Source of the DNA: Hirsutella rhossiliensis
Taxonomy: Eukaryota > Ascomycota > Sordariomycetes > Hypocreales > Ophiocordycipitaceae
Assembly (NCBI RefSeq): GCF_020360975.1
Contig: NW_025408669.1
Span: forward strand, 6,262,001-6,326,000
Direction: 5' to 3'
DNA: 64,000 nucleotides
Shown in pieces: positions 48,009-61,300 of the stretch. The notes beneath the pieces are model-generated. The model worked only from the letters and a program-made list of their open reading frames with translations. It was not told where the DNA came from and searched no databases. Made by a program: the position numbers and the translations under genes. Each line of letters starts with the position of its first letter. Positions within the stretch are counted from its first letter, which is position 1.

Positions 48009-49785
48009 TAGAGTATTATTAACCTTCCTTATCCCTTTTAAACTTCTTTAAATACTTTCTTAGGATTATCTTATTAAGTACGATTTTATTTAAAGTCTTA
48101 ATCCTATATACCTTAAACTACTTTAAGCGTAATACTACTTAAAAGGGACTGTTTTACCTTATTTAATACTTAGCTTACCTCCTTAGATTATTTAATCGTT
48201 TTATATTAAATAGTAAGATAAGGTCTTTATATTATAAGCTTTCTTTCCTTATTATATACTTATTAGCTTTATCTATCCTTTTTACTAATTAATTTTAATA
48301 TCTTATTACCTTTTTCTTAGCTTCTTTTATATCTTTTTCTTTTCTTTTTAAAACTTATAAATATACTTTAAGTAATCCTTCTCTTATCTTTACTTTATCT
48401 TAGTTAATTAGTCGCTAAGTTAAGTATTCTACCTTAAGAAGTAGTATTAGTTCTTATTTATATAATAAGTAGAAAGCTAATATTTTATAAGACTTTTTAA
48501 TTACTATTTAGTTTATAAAGATTACTTAGTTAAGGTATTTAATCTACTTACCCTTTTTCTCTACTATTTTTATAAGTATTATTATTAACCTTTAATACCC
48601 TTATTTTACTATTATATTTACTTTTAAATTATATACTAGAGTTTAAATAACTTTAATACTTATATCCTTTAAGATATACTTAAAGTCTTTTTTTATTTTA
48701 GGCCCTCTATTAATTATAGCGTATAGTATTATACTATACTTATAAATAATAAAGAGTATAAATTTAGTTATAGCTCCTATAATAGTTTCTTTAGCTAAGG
48801 TTACTCTTACTTATTTATTAAGGTTATTTTATACTTTTATAAGGTATTAATACCTATAATTAAATAGTATATACTTACTATTAAAGTAAATTTTATTTAT
48901 AAAGTAGCTAGGTATAGTTATAGTTATAACTTCCTAGGGTCTTTTAGTTATAAAATATTAGTATTCTTTATAAAAAGAGATTATACTATAAATATCGTTT
49001 TAAAGGCTAGCTTACTAATACTTATTCTTTATAAATATATATATAACTTATTATCTTTTATATCCTATTTATATATAGTACTTTATAATAATTCTTTTTA
49101 TTCTTTTAGGTCGTTTATAACTAATATTAGTCCCTTTTCTTCCTTCTTAAGGAGTTACTAAAGCTTTTAATCTTTAATATAGAAATTTAAACTCTTTAAG
49201 TATAGCTTCTTATAGTCTTATTTAAAAAGGCCTTCTAGCTATTTTAACGTTTAAAGGAAGTCTATAATTATCCTTAATTCCTTTAAGTAATCCCCTTATA
49301 GCTTAGTCCTTTATAGTATATTTAAGTAAAAGTCTATAAACTCTTTAATATCGCCTTTTATTTCCTTTTTTAATATATTAAAAGGTCTTTTAAGCTGTCT
49401 TTAAAGTCTATTAGCTATACTATTCTTCTTACCTTTAATATATTATATAGTTAAGTTAAAGAGGAAAATATAGCTTATTTAATAAGTTACTATAGCTTTA
49501 AGGATATCTTTAAAGGCACCTTTTAATTAATCGACTAAGACTTATATATTAGTTTCTAAGATAAAATATACGCTATATAAGTATATTCTTAGTCTCTTAA
49601 GCGTACTTAATATAACCCTATTCTTCCTCTTTATTATATTATATTTAGTTTCTATTAATAACTATATTTTACTTTTAAACCTTATAAGGCGCCTCTTTCT
49701 AGTAACGACTTATATTAAGACTGCTTCCTAGCTAAGAAGACTAGTATTATATATTAGAATAATATCTCTTCTTTTTATACTAGCG
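48009..49785 (-). mobile_element. Antisense Gypsy I: RNase H and integrase
   Basis: The reverse complement matches 3345-4220 (RNase H into the integrase zinc region) and then goes on through the integrase core and C-terminal domain, missing from the copy at 1-4224. Readable blocks on the minus strand are KKFKYILKDISIKVIQTL, the N-P-[Q]-G-N-like region after the third catalytic site, and a GPF-type C-terminal domain near 48200-48030. It is cut on the left by Gypsy II and on the right by the LINE. Confidence 0.8.
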
Positions 49786-49796
49786 GTTTTTCTTTT

Positions 49797-52700
49797 ATTA
49801 TTATTACTTATATATAGCCTTTAAAGCTATAGCGAGGCTAGTAAGGGCCTAGGCCCTTATTAGTAGTCCTAGCTAGTTATAGAGCTTAGGGGCTTATAAC
49901 TAATTAAGGAAAAGGTAGCTATAAAGGTAATAATAAAGAAAAGGTTAGTTTAGTTCCTCCCGCGTAGTAACTTTCCCTTTTAAGGGCCCTAGGGCCCCTA
50001 GGTTACTCCTTTTTAAGCTACTTAGCTATCCCTATCTCTATTTTAGCTAAGAAGGTTAAAAGGGCCTCCCTTCCTTCCTTAAAGCTATAGAGAATAAGTA
50101 GCCTAAGGGCCCACTTTTATCTCTTAAAGGTCTAATAAAGGACCTCTCTTTCCCTCTTATAGTTTAGGTACCTTAAGGTAAGGTGCCTAGCTATATACTT
50201 TCCTTAGCTATAGCGGTAATCGTTTTAGTCTACCTTATTAGTCCTTTTTAAGAAGGAAAATAAGAAGCTAGCTTTAAAGAGGAGCTAGTAAATTACCGAG
50301 AAGGTCGGCCTAGGCCTCCTTATAAGGTCCTTTTCTAGGCTAAGGGCTAGGCAAGGGGTCTTTTAAATAAATATATAGTACTTACCTAGGCCCTTAGCCC
50401 TAAGGCCTTTAGCTGCTTTAATAGCCTAGAGTCCCTTTTAATAGTCCTTAGTAGCTTACTAAACCTTTCTTTATAAGTAGTTAATAGAAACTAAGGGGGT
50501 CCCTTAGGTAAGGGCCCCTAAGCTTTTTTTAGCTAGCTAGTCGGCTAGCTTATTACTAAAAATCCTTAGGTAGCTAGGGCACTAATATAGCTATATATTA
50601 TAAAAGGATTCTAAGCTAAATAATAGCCTTTTAATATATATAGCTAGGTCTAAGAAACCTATAACCTTCTTTATAGCGGCTTAGCTATTTATAAAGATAT
50701 AGGTATCTATAAAAGGGTTAAGAGGGCTAAGCTTTAAGAGCTAAGGCCTCTTAGCTAGGTCTTTTAAGACCCTTAGAATTATAAATAGCTTTATATTAGC
50801 TACTTTAATCGAGGGTCCTAGGTTCTTATAGTATACCTTAATAAGCCTATTTTCTAAGCTTATTTTATAGAAAAAGTAAGCGTTAGTCTTTATAAGAGAC
50901 CCCTTAAAGTACCTTTTAAAGCTATTAATATAAAAGGCTAGGGGCTATAACCTAAAGTCTTTTAAGCTAGCTAGGCTAGCTAAGAAGTATTAGTATTACT
51001 TCTTAGCTAAGGGCTTAAAGGCCTTTATTATTATAATAAAAGCCTTAGGCTCTAAGGCCTATAAGGGCTCCTAGCTAGCTTTCTTTCTTTCTAAGTTATA
51101 ATTAAGTCTTATAAGGGCTACTAAGCCTTTAAGGAGGCGGAAGAGCTATATATATAGCTTAATATAACTTAAGGCCCTTAGGTTAAAGCCTAAGTTAGCG
51201 AGGTTATCTTATATAGCTAGGTTATAAGCTTACTTTATAAGGTAACTAAGTAGGAAGTATAGGGTTTAAAGGGTATAAGAGAGGTATACCCTTTTAAATC
51301 GTACCTTTAGTAGTAGTAGGGCTACTTTAGCTTTTAAAGCCTTAATAAGGGATCCTTTAAAGGCTCTTAAGACCTTTAAAAGAGCTTAGTTTTATAGCCT
51401 TTAAAAAGGCTTTATAAGGCTCTTAAGGGTCTTAGGCCCCTTATATTAAAGCTAGGCCCTATAGTCTATTATAAAGGTTATATAGGCTTACTAAAGTTAT
51501 TTAAAGGCTTTAAATAATAGGCCTTTTTATATAAAGGTTAAGTAAGATAGTCCTTTAAAGGTAGCTTATATAGAAGCTACCTTCCTCTTAATATATTATT
51601 TAAATAAGAGCCTAGAATTAAAGAAAACCCTTAGCTATTATACTAAGGGCTTTACTTTAAAAAATAAGCCTCTTACTATTATACCCTTTAAAATAAGCTA
51701 CTATTACTTACTAAAGTAAATTAGTTCTATCTTTAAAGGGTTAAAGTAGACCCCTTAGTTTTTAGCTTATTTAAATAGGTTAGTAGCTATTACCTCTAGC
51801 TACTAAACGTTCTTCTTAGCTAAGGTTAATATTATAAAAATACTAAAGTTATTTATATAAGATAGCTAGTATCCCTTAGCTATTAGTATCCCCCTTATAT
51901 ATAAGAGGAATAAAATAAAGCTAATAAGGGACCCTTAAAGCACCCTTATTATTAGGTCTATAAGGGGCTAAACCTACCTTTTAAAAGCTAGCTAGATCTT
52001 CCTTTTAGTAAGAAAGTAGTTTACCTAGCTTATAAGAGCCTTAAGGAGGTTTAATTCCCTTAGGACCCTTATAAGCTATTCCTTTAATATAAAATTAAAG
52101 GCGCCCTTTATATTTAATAAGAGGGTACTAGTAATAGCTTTCTTATTAAACTCCTGCTTCTTTTAAATATAGTATAAAAGGAGGAAAGCTAGATTTATAG
52201 CTAACTATTATTTTCGTCCCTTTAACTATATAAGGTTTAAAAGCCTAGCTATATTAACTAAATAGCTTAGCTAGGTAGCTTATAGCTTTTTAAGGACCTT
52301 TCTTAAGTAGTTAAGTAAACTTATAACCCTATAAGCCTTAAGGATAGTATAGTCTAGCTTATTTTACTTAGGAAGTATAATTCTTATAGCTTCCTTTTAT
52401 ACCTTAAGGTAGTATCCTTAGTTAAATAAAGCTTTATAGGCCTTATTAAAGACTATAAGAATAGCTTTATATATATATTAAATAAGGAGGAAGCTAAGGG
52501 AGTCTAGGCTAAGGGCTTTCTTATTAAAAGAGCTAAAATAGCCCTCTTAATCTTAAGGTACCTTAGCTCTAGCTAGTCTTACTTAATTATACCCTTACTA
52601 CCTATATAGCTTAGGGGCTCTTCTTTTTCTAGGCTCTAAGGGGGGCTAAAAGGAGGGCTAGGGCTAGGGTCTAAGGTCGGAAAAAAGGTTATTAAGAAGG

Positions 52701-53315
52701 CCTTATATTTTTCTATAAAGGTATTAGCTTTTACCTTTATCCCTTTTTTTATATATAAGATATTAGGAAGGGTAGGGTTAGCTCTAGCCTTAGTATAAGA
52801 AAAAGCTATAAAGATATCCTTTCTTATTACTTTTATTAAAAAGCTTTCTTAGTATTACTTTTTAATAGCCTTAATAGTATACTTAAAGCTATTTTAGGCC
52901 TTTATAACGCTCTTTTAGCTCTCTTTATCCTAGGCTAGCCTATATACCTATTAAGCTAGGCTTAGGGCTTTTTAAAAGTAAGTTAGCTTATTAGTCTACT
53001 AAGGCTTAGATCCCTTATAAAGCTTCTTTTTCTATATTACTACGTTTAAGGCCTTTATAAGGGTTCTTATTAAAAGGAAATCTTTCCTTTTTAAGTCGTC
53101 TTTTTTTATAGCCCTCTTTATATTTATAAGGAGGTCTTATTCCTTTTTAGCTAAGTATTCTAAAAATACCCTTTAGTTTACTTTCCTATAATTATAGGTA
53201 GTAGGCCTAGTAAGTAAGGGCCTATTAAAGCCCTTTAAACTAGCTTTAAAGGCTATAGGCTTATAATCTAAGCTTATAGCTTCTAGGAAGTAAAAGTTAG
53301 CTTAGGCTAGCTATT
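49797..53315 (-). mobile_element. Antisense Tad1-like LINE, ORF2 endonuclease to 3' end
   Basis: The longest LINE copy here. On the minus strand it reads endonuclease end (S-x-D-[H>Y]-K-P-I at 53274-53251, the EEP catalytic SDHKPI box with His turned to Tyr), linker, reverse transcriptase (about 52200-51600, GSxISFILFLLYI), RNase H-like region and zinc finger (about 50210), ending at TTATTATTATTACTT near 49797. It is interrupted at 53315 by Gypsy III and continues at 61124-61300. It is inserted in antisense Gypsy I. Confidence 0.82.
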
Positions 53316-53572
53316 TATAAGAGCGCTACTAGGAGGTACGGGCTAATAAAGCACTTAGGTATATAGTACTAATATATCGGTAGGGTATCGGTAGGGAATT
53401 ATACCTACCCTACTTATATATTATAGACTACTCGCTACTCCGACTAAAGAGGAGAAATCCCTCTTTTAGTAAGCTTTAGTCTTATAACGAGGAGAATATA
53501 ATATATATAGCGTAGTACCTCTAGCTATCTCTACTACCTAACTAATTATACTATAATATATATTCCCTTATA
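53316..53572 (+). repeat. 5' LTR of Gypsy III
   Basis: 257 bp; TATAAGAGCGCTAC start and TTCCCTTATA end; contains AGGAGAATATAATATATATAGC. A direct copy lies at 60867-61123. Confidence 0.92.
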
Positions 53573-53679
53573 ATTTCTAAAGCTTCCCTTTTTAGTTACC
53601 TAGTAAAGATAGCTACTTAGAGAAGACTATATAACGCTCCTATAGCGCGACGTAGTAGTTAACTAGTCGAGGCCTCTTC

Positions 53680-54830
53680 GTTACGTATATTAAGTATCTA
53701 CTTAAGAGACGAAGAATAAGAAGATATATCCTCGGAATAGACCCTTACTATAGACGGCGTTATAACTATATCGAAGATATCGCTACTTATAGGCGTAAGA
53801 TAACTATCTCGTAAGGAAAAGCTTATAGCCCTATAAGCGCGCGTTAAGGAGCTAGAGGAGACGAAACGCTTATAAGATCGCGTTATATAATTAGAGGAGG
53901 AAATTACTAAACGCGCTAGTACTATCGCTATCTATTTAAGGAAGCGTCGACGGTCTTACTCCCTTAAATCGGACGGTAGTCGTAGTAGCGAGGTTAAGAT
54001 TAAAAATATCGCTTAATTATCCTAACCTATTAATATATAGAAATATCTAGACTAGACTTACGATCTAAAGGACGCCTTTAGGGCAGCGCTTAGACGCTTT
54101 CGTCGCGATAAAATAAAGATCCTCTACGCGGTAGATTATATATATAGCGACTATAAAGTAAGATAGCGCCGATACCTTAAAAAATAGACGCCGATTAACC
54201 GAACTAAATATAGTATAGATTAAGTATACTTTAAGGAATAGATACTTATCTTAATTAAGGATACTATAAATAAGGAGATACTATTAGCGATATAATTAAA
54301 GGAGGCTCGCTAACGAGAAGGCTAGTCCCCCTTAGAGTTTAGCTTATACCTTAACTCCTTAGAGAGGTATTTTAAACGCTTATTAGAAAAGGCGCGTGCT
54401 CTTACGCTTTTCGCTAAGCTAAAGCTATAACTTTAGGACTAAATTAACCTTTATTCGATACCTATCTATACCTACTAATAGGAAGAGCTTATATAAGTCG
54501 CCTAACGATATTAGGATACTACTACTAATAAGAGGCGATATACTAATATTACTTTTACCCTTAAAGGAACTAAGAATAAAAGTAGTACTATACCCTAAGG
54601 CGGTATATATAGGGGAAGGAATTAGAGAGGCTAATAAGCTAGGCTAAATCGTTAAGGAAATACTACCGATTTAACTAATAACTAATAAGCTAGCGATATA
54701 CCTACTAAGGGCTAAACTAAGGGATATTATTAAGGAAGAGGATCTTTTACTTAATCGGGAATTATATATTTCTAATATAATAAGCTAGGATACCTATTTA
54801 TAGAATATACTAATTCTCTAAAGGTAGAAA
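53680..54830 (+). pseudogene. Gypsy III gag with fully mutated zinc knuckle
   Basis: Readable on + through stops: a coiled-coil-prone N-terminus (LEETKRL[Q]DRVI[Q]LEEEI), a gag core (PLEFSLYLNSLERYF at about 54330-54375), then at 54767-54808 Y-F-*-Y-N-K-L-G-Y-L-F-I-E-Y. This is a CCHC knuckle (C-x2-C-x4-H-x4-C) in which all three Cys and the His read Tyr and a Gln reads stop. Such coordinated change is the expected outcome of C-to-T/G-to-A mutation at TGC/TGT and CAC/CAT codons. Confidence 0.82.
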
Positions 54831-54849
54831 CCCTAGTAAATACTCTTAG

Positions 54850-57800
54850 ACTTAATACCGTAAAATAAGGAAAAGGTAAGATATCGGGGTAAATGCCTCT
54901 CCCTTAGTAAACTTAATACCTATAGGATAGTTACTTAAAACTCTTATAACGATATTAAGGCGAAACCCTATTAAAGTCCCTATATACTTAGATACTTATA
55001 GTACTATTAACCTTATAGATATATACTTTACCTAATAGTAAGGATTACTATAAGTAGCGCTATTATACCCTAAGTTATTAGGGCTTAATAATAATAAGGT
55101 AAGGGAGTATAGAGTATAGTTAGTGCTGCTCTAAATAATAAATATAAAGGGCACTAAAAAGATAATTACTCGTTTTTATATCGGTACCGATAAGTTAACG
55201 CTAAACGATTAGGTATTAATCCTTTTATTAGTTACTACCTTAAAGGATAAATATATCTATATTATCCTATAGAAACAATAGTAGTAGTTTAAGTATTAAC
55301 TAAGTAGCGAAACCCTATAGAATCCCTATAAATTCCTTTAAGAATATAGGAATAAAGTAAGGGTATATATAATAGTACTTAATCCTAAGCTAATCCCGCT
55401 ATTAAATAAAGATAAAGATAAAGGGATTTTATACGAAGAATAGGCCGAAATCTTACTAACTCTCTACTAGTTTAAAGATACCTTCTTAGCTAATAAATCC
55501 GATTTATTACTAGCTAGAAAGGGAACGGATTACTTAATTAATTTAATCCTTAATACGGAACCTCCTTATAGACCGATTTACCCTTTATCGTAAAGGGAAC
55601 TCTAAGTATTACGCGACTAAATCTAAGACGCGATAAAAAGGAAAATAATCTAAGAGTTAAAGAGCCTAGCTAAGGCGCCTATTCTTTTCGTTCTAAAAAA
55701 AGATAGTACCTTATAGCTATATATAGACTACCGAGGACTTAACTAAGTTCCGTAAAAGAATCGGTACCCTTTACCCCTTATTTTAGAGATTATTAACCGC
55801 TATTAAGGAGCTAAGTATTTTTCTAAGATTAATATATAGAATATATATTAACGTATTCGAATTTAAAAAGGAGATAAATAAAAGACCGCTTTTTAAACGC
55901 GTTATAGATATTTTAAATACCTAGTAATACCCTTTAGACTTACTAACGTACTAGCTATATTTTAGAGCTATATCTATTAAGCGCTTAAGGGGCTTATAGA
56001 TATAATCTATATAGTCTACTTTAACGATATCTTTATATACTCTAAAATAAGAGAAGAATATACTAAATACTTAGGATAAGTAATAGAAAGGCTAAGGGCT
56101 ATAGAGCTTTATATAAAACTATCGAAGTATATCTTCTATTAATAGTTAGTCGAGTTCCTTAAGTTTATATTATCTATTAATAGGGTATCGATAGACCCTC
56201 GATAGGTAGAGGTAATAGCCTAATAGCTTAAACCTATAACCTACTATAATATTTAGGTTTTCCTTAGGTTTTATAATTTTTACTAACGATTTATATATAG
56301 GTACTTAGGAGTTATAGCGCCCTTAACTATATTACTAAAGGGGAGTAAGAATAGGAAGAAGCTAAGGAGTATAGAGCTAAACCTTACTAAAAGGGTAGCG
56401 TTTTAGGCTCTTAAGGATACTTTTTAAGGAGCCTTACTTCTTTAATATTATAATCTAAAAAAACGTATTTATATCGAAATAAATATATTATAATTCGTAA
56501 TAGTAGAGATTATCTCTTAACCTAATAATAAAGGGCATTACTATTTAATCGTATTTTAGTTAAGGAAGTTTACTAGAGCCGAACTTAATTATAGTATTCT
56601 AGACTAAGAACTCTTCGCTATCGTTAAGTTATTTAAATACTAACGATATTACGTTAAAGGGGCAGCGTATAAAGTAAAGGTATTATCGGACTACTATAAC
56701 CTTTAGACGTTTATATACTAGACCTCCTTAAATAAAAGGTAAGTAAGATAGTATATATATTTAGTACTATTTAACTTTACGATTAAGTATTATATAAGTA
56801 AATCTAACCTAGTAAACGCGCTATCGAGAATGCTTAGATATAAGGGCGAGAAGCCCCTATCTATAAAACTATTACTAGAGCTATAAGCGAAGCTAGCTAC
56901 TATTAATACCGTATTTATATAGAGAAATAACGAGGCGTTTTTATAGGTAAAGAGATACTTAACCTTAAGTTAATATAAGCGTAGTAAAGTGCCTTTATAT
57001 AAGGAAAATATATAAGCTTATTTATAGCGAAACTATAATAATTTAAGCGCGAGACTTAAACGATTAGCCGATTAAGCTAAAGAGAAAGCTAGTTATAAAT
57101 AGTTACTTTTAAGGAAGACCGCTAAAGAAGCGGCTTACTATATAAAGGTTTATATAGTAAAAGTTCTAGAACCGTTATTAGAGTTACTAAAATATACTTA
57201 GTCGGTTAATATAGCGATTAATAGGCTAAAGGAGACTAAAGACTTCTTAAAAGGGAAGGGTTTTTAGTTAATACGCTTAGATAGACTACTACTATAGAAG
57301 GGTCGTATCGTAGTGCCTCTAGAGGTAGCCTTATAGTAAGAGCTAATATAGCTCTTTTATAACGATCTATTAGTAGGATACTTTAGCTCCCGACATACTA
57401 GTAAACTACTAGCAAGGAACTTTTACTAGGATAGAATAACGAAAAACGTAAATAAATACGTCTAGTTATACCTAGTATATTAAGGTATAGTATCTAAGAA
57501 GCATCGCCCCTATAGTACTATATAATCGTTACTATATCCTATATAACTATAGGAAGAATTATTAATAGACTTTACTATAGGTCTACCTAAAGTATAGTAT
57601 AATAGATAAGACGTTAATACGATCTTAGTAATCGTAGACCGATATACTAAGTATTACCTCTTCTTTCCTATCTCTAAGATAATAATAGCCCTAGAGCTAA
57701 TAGAATTATTCTATTATTAAGTTAAATTAGTATATAGACCTCCGAAAGGCATTATCTTAGATAGAGGGTCCTTATTTATAAGTAAGTTTTAGTTAGATCT

Positions 57801-59060
57801 CTATTTTATCTTATAAGTAAAACGTAGGCTATTAACGGTATTTTACCTATAAACTAATAGGTAAATAGAACGAATAAACTAAGCTATATAGTACTACTTA
57901 AGATACTTTACTAACTTAGAATAAACTAACTAAGCGTTACTCCTACGTATTACTTAATTTATATATAATAATATAAAGAACGCGATAACTAAGTTATTAC
58001 CTAATAAAGCGTTAATAGGTTACTAACTAAACTTCTATATTAATACTAAGGATAATATTATTTAGAGGGGGGTACCTAAAGTAAGAGTAAGAGTTACTAA
58101 GCTATAGGAGCTACGAAAGAGGCTTAAGGAATACTAAGGAAAGGCTATTAAATCGTAAGCGAAATACTATAATTTAAGGCACTAACCGCTTATATTAAAA
58201 GTAGGAGACCTTATAGTATTATCGATAAAGAACTTACGCCTTAAGGACGAAAAAGGAAAACTCTTACCTAAGTATATTAAACTATTTTAAGTCTTATAAG
58301 CTATTAGAAAGTAAGTATATTATCTTATACTCCTTAAGAAGTACTTACGCCTTTATAACGTTTTCTATATTAGTCTCTTAGAGCTATAGAAGGAGCGTAA
58401 AGGCACCTATAAAGATAGCGAAACCCTATTAATACTAGACTTAGAGGATAACGAAGGTAAATAAGAAGTCTAAGAGATTAAAGACTAAAAGAGATCTAAG
58501 GGCGATACTTTTTTCCTTATTAAATAGAAAGGATAGCTAGCTAAATATAACTAATAGGTTAAGGCCGAAGATATAGCGAATAGCTAAGACCTTATTAAAG
58601 AATATACTACTCGCTTAACTAGGAAAAAGAGGCGTAAGACTAAGTAAGGTAGGGAAACCTATTAGCGTAAGGAGACGCTACTAAATCGGTAATAAATCCC
58701 TACTAAATCGCTACCGACTTATTAATATATTAGTACGCCTAAACGTCCTATAACTATATATAAAATAATAAAATAAGAGAATAGGGAAAACTATCTATAC
58801 TACCTATTAAATATTATTAAGGAAAATAAAACTAAACTATAACTCTATTAAGGCCCTAACGATAAAGGAGAGAAGGATAGTTATAGCTAAATAAAAGAAA
58901 GATAAGACCTATCTATTACTTCCGACTACCCCTCTTCTTCGCTAGTATAGCGGGAACTAACTAAGGCGCCCCCTCCGCTATATTAAATACCTCCGGAAAT
59001 ACTAGAACTATCCTATCCTCCGCTCCTTCCTTATCCTCCGCGTCGAGACCTATCTCTATT
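54850..59060 (+). pseudogene. Gypsy III pol: protease region, RT, RNase H, integrase
   Basis: RT about 55560-56130 (APILFVPKKDS, DYRGLN[Q], NRYPLPLI, KGL-type thumb) with YxDD mutated to Y-F-N-D at 56017-56028. RNase H about 56430-56830 (RKFTRAELNYSILDQELFAI, SRMLRY end). Integrase about 57330-58000: D-F-T-I-G-L-P (57570-57590), V-D-R-Y-T-K-Y-Y, I-I-L-D-R-G-S, and Q-I-E-R-I-N. C-terminal domain with VGDL and a possible chromodomain (LRLYNVFYISLLEL, about 58345-58390). The readable frame runs to about 59060, where it approaches the antisense frame. Confidence 0.85.
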
Positions 59061-59389
59061 AGTATAGCACTTACCTCGGCCTTAGTAAATAGTAAGGCGT
59101 ATTACTATAAAGTATAGCTTATATCGCCGTCGATAAAGCAGAGTTTTAACCGGGATTCCTAGGCCTAGTATTCTAAGCTTATATAGGCGATATTAAATAA
59201 GGGCGCGGGGTTAAAGCGAATAATAAGCTCGCGGCGCTTATTAATTAGCGTATAGTAGTTAGCACGCTTAACCTAGTATATCGTTAAGCGGTCGCTAATA
59301 AAAAGGTTAGATAAAACTTACGATAGTAAACTTTTATATACCTATAGTCCTAAAGGACTTATAATAGGCCGTCTTAGCGGCATTAAAAG

Positions 59390-60485
59390 CCTCGGCTAAA
59401 TACTATACCGTAATAGCGAGATAGCGCTAATTAGCCTCCTCGAAAATAAGCACGCCTACGTCCGAGCTATTATCCTTAGTATCCTTATTACCGGTCTTTA
59501 GCTTATTAAGCTCGCATAGGTACTAAACGATAGCGACTATATTAGCCCGGTTACTAGATATAAGAGTAGCGGCCTTAAAAAGGATTAGCTTATTAATTAT
59601 AATATTTAAAGTTAAAGGGAAACTTACCTAGTTATAGGTCGCGGTATATTTATAGTACTACTTATAGCGCGTTAAGGAAACCCCTAAGAAAATATAGCTA
59701 ATTAAGAGCACCTTGATAGGCTTAGGCTCGGTTATACTATACTCCTTAACGACCGTCTTAAAATAATATATATACTAGAGCTTATAAGGGATAACGTTAT
59801 AGGCCTTAACTAAGCGGGCTTTAGCCTTAGATTAAGTACGCTTCTTTATAAGAGCGCGACCGCCTTATACCGCCGCTTAGGTGCCCTTATCTCTAGCGCC
59901 GCCGTTCTTAGGTTTATTAGTAGGAGGAGTTAGATCGCGGCTATCTCTATTATTACTATTATCGTTATCTTAGCCCTTATTTAGCTAGGTATTAGGATAG
60001 TCTTAGCCCTCGTTTAGCTAGGCCTCGTCGTTAATATCGGCCTACTTATTTTAAGGAGCGGCCTAGGCGATAATCTCCTATTAGCTAGAGCCGCCTTATC
60101 GAGATAGAGTAGCTAGGTTATCGGCACTTACTTAAGAGCGCTTAGGCACGATCTCCTTACTAGTATTAATATCGCTAATAAGGGTAATAAACTTATAAGT
60201 TTCTAGGCCTATAGAGGTAGGCTTATTAGTAGTTAGAGTTAAGGCACTTAATAGGGTAATAGGGGCACGACCCTCGCTAACGTTAGGTCTTAGACTAAAA
60301 GTCTCCTAGGACTAAGATTCCCTTATGCCTTTCTTAGCTTTCTTCGCTAAGGGGGAACTAGCGTCGCTATAAGACTTCTAGGCCGATCGCTTACGCTTTA
60401 AAGGCGAACCCGCCGCTACCTACTCTTATATATAGCGTAGGAAATCGGCGTTATAGTTCTTTATCTTCTTTAGCGTAGAAGGTAT
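59390..60485 (-). pseudogene. Antisense extra frame of Gypsy III
   Basis: Between pol and the 3' LTR, one minus-strand frame from an ATA at 60485 (ancestral ATG) can be followed for about 365 codons to about 59390 with only TAA/TAG interruptions of the Gln/Trp type. It starts PSTLKKIKNYNADFLRYI. It has two basic clusters (PLKRKRSA, AKKAKKG) resembling nuclear signals, a charged Asn/Asp-rich middle (NDNSNNRDSRD), then a more globular region (VIPYKL[Q]YIYYFKTVVKEY, ISYIFLGVSLTRYK). Near 59390 the frame is lost; another frame stays readable to about 59060, so an indel or short intron may lie there. No similarity to the Gypsy II accessory gene was seen. Function unknown. Confidence 0.5.
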
Positions 60486-60866
60486 TATCGTTAATAAATC
60501 GTTGATAAAAAGTAATATAAAAAGGTATAAGGGATTAATAAAAAAAGGTATAAAACTCTATAGTAATCGTAAGCGGAAGAGTTAAAGAAGAAAAGAAAAT
60601 AAAAGAAGTAAGAGATATATACGTATACTCTTTATATTATAGTTACGCGGCCGATATATAGGCGATACTATAACGGTTACTTAGCGGTAACCGCTAGTAT
60701 AATAACTATTAACGTTATAGAGCATAGACTAATATATACTTATATAGGCGTATACGCGCGATATATAACCGAAACTACCTCTCTTCTTAACCGAATATAT
60801 ATAGCGTAGCGAAAGTAATATATATTAAAGACATAGCTAAGACGTCTATATAGGAGGGGAGATAAT

Positions 60867-61123
60867 TATAATAGCGCTACTAAGAGGTATAGGCTAATAA
60901 AGCACTTAGGTATATAGTACTAATATATTAGTAAGGTATTAGCAGGGAATTATACTTACCCCGCTTATATATTATAGACTACTTACTACTCTAACTAAAG
61001 AAGAGAAATCCCTCTTCTAGTAAGCTTTAGTCTTACGATAAGGAGAATATAATATATATAGCGTAGTACCTCTAGCTATCTCTACTACCTAACTAATTAT
61101 ACCGTAATATATATTCCCTTATA
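60867..61123 (+). repeat. 3' LTR of Gypsy III
   Basis: 257 bp, TATAATAGCGCTAC to TTCCCTTATA, followed by the CTATT target duplication. Confidence 0.92.
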
Positions 61124-61300
61124 CTATTTAAAAGGGCTATAAAAAGTAAGGTTTATAACTAAGGCCCCTTTTAAGCCTTTCTTTTAATAGGTACCTTTTA
61201 TAGCTACCTTAAGGTCTATTAATAAGGAAGCCTTATAATAGTTAAGCTAGCTAATAAAAGCTTTTACCTTATAGGCCTTAAAAGGTTTTATAAAGGGTCT
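61124..61300 (-). mobile_element. Antisense LINE, endonuclease segment beyond Gypsy III
   Basis: Continues the LINE copy of 49797-53315: the minus strand reads LLIDLKVAIKGTY[Q]KKGLKG, then joins the SDHKPI-like region across the Gypsy III insertion. It ends at about 61300, where Gypsy I RNase H sequence resumes. Confidence 0.7.

Larger units (their letters stand above)
53316..61123 (+). mobile_element. Complete Ty3/Gypsy family III element, RIP-inactivated
   Basis: A 7808-bp element with LTRs of exactly 257 bp (53316-53572, 60867-61123), inverted termini TATAA...TTATA, a polypurine tract AGGAGGGGAGA (60853-60863) before the 3' LTR and a perfect target duplication CTATT (53311-53315, 61124-61128). 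It carries gag, pol with a C-terminal extension and an antisense extra frame. It is inserted in the endonuclease region of an antisense LINE; excising it rejoins LINE sequence. Confidence 0.93.

Noticed and set aside
59390..59440. Short intron in the Gypsy III antisense frame (GTAAGT and CTAAC/TTAG signals near 59400)
   Set aside because: The candidate splice pairs either give an intron too short for fungi or do not restore the downstream frame; an indel is equally likely.
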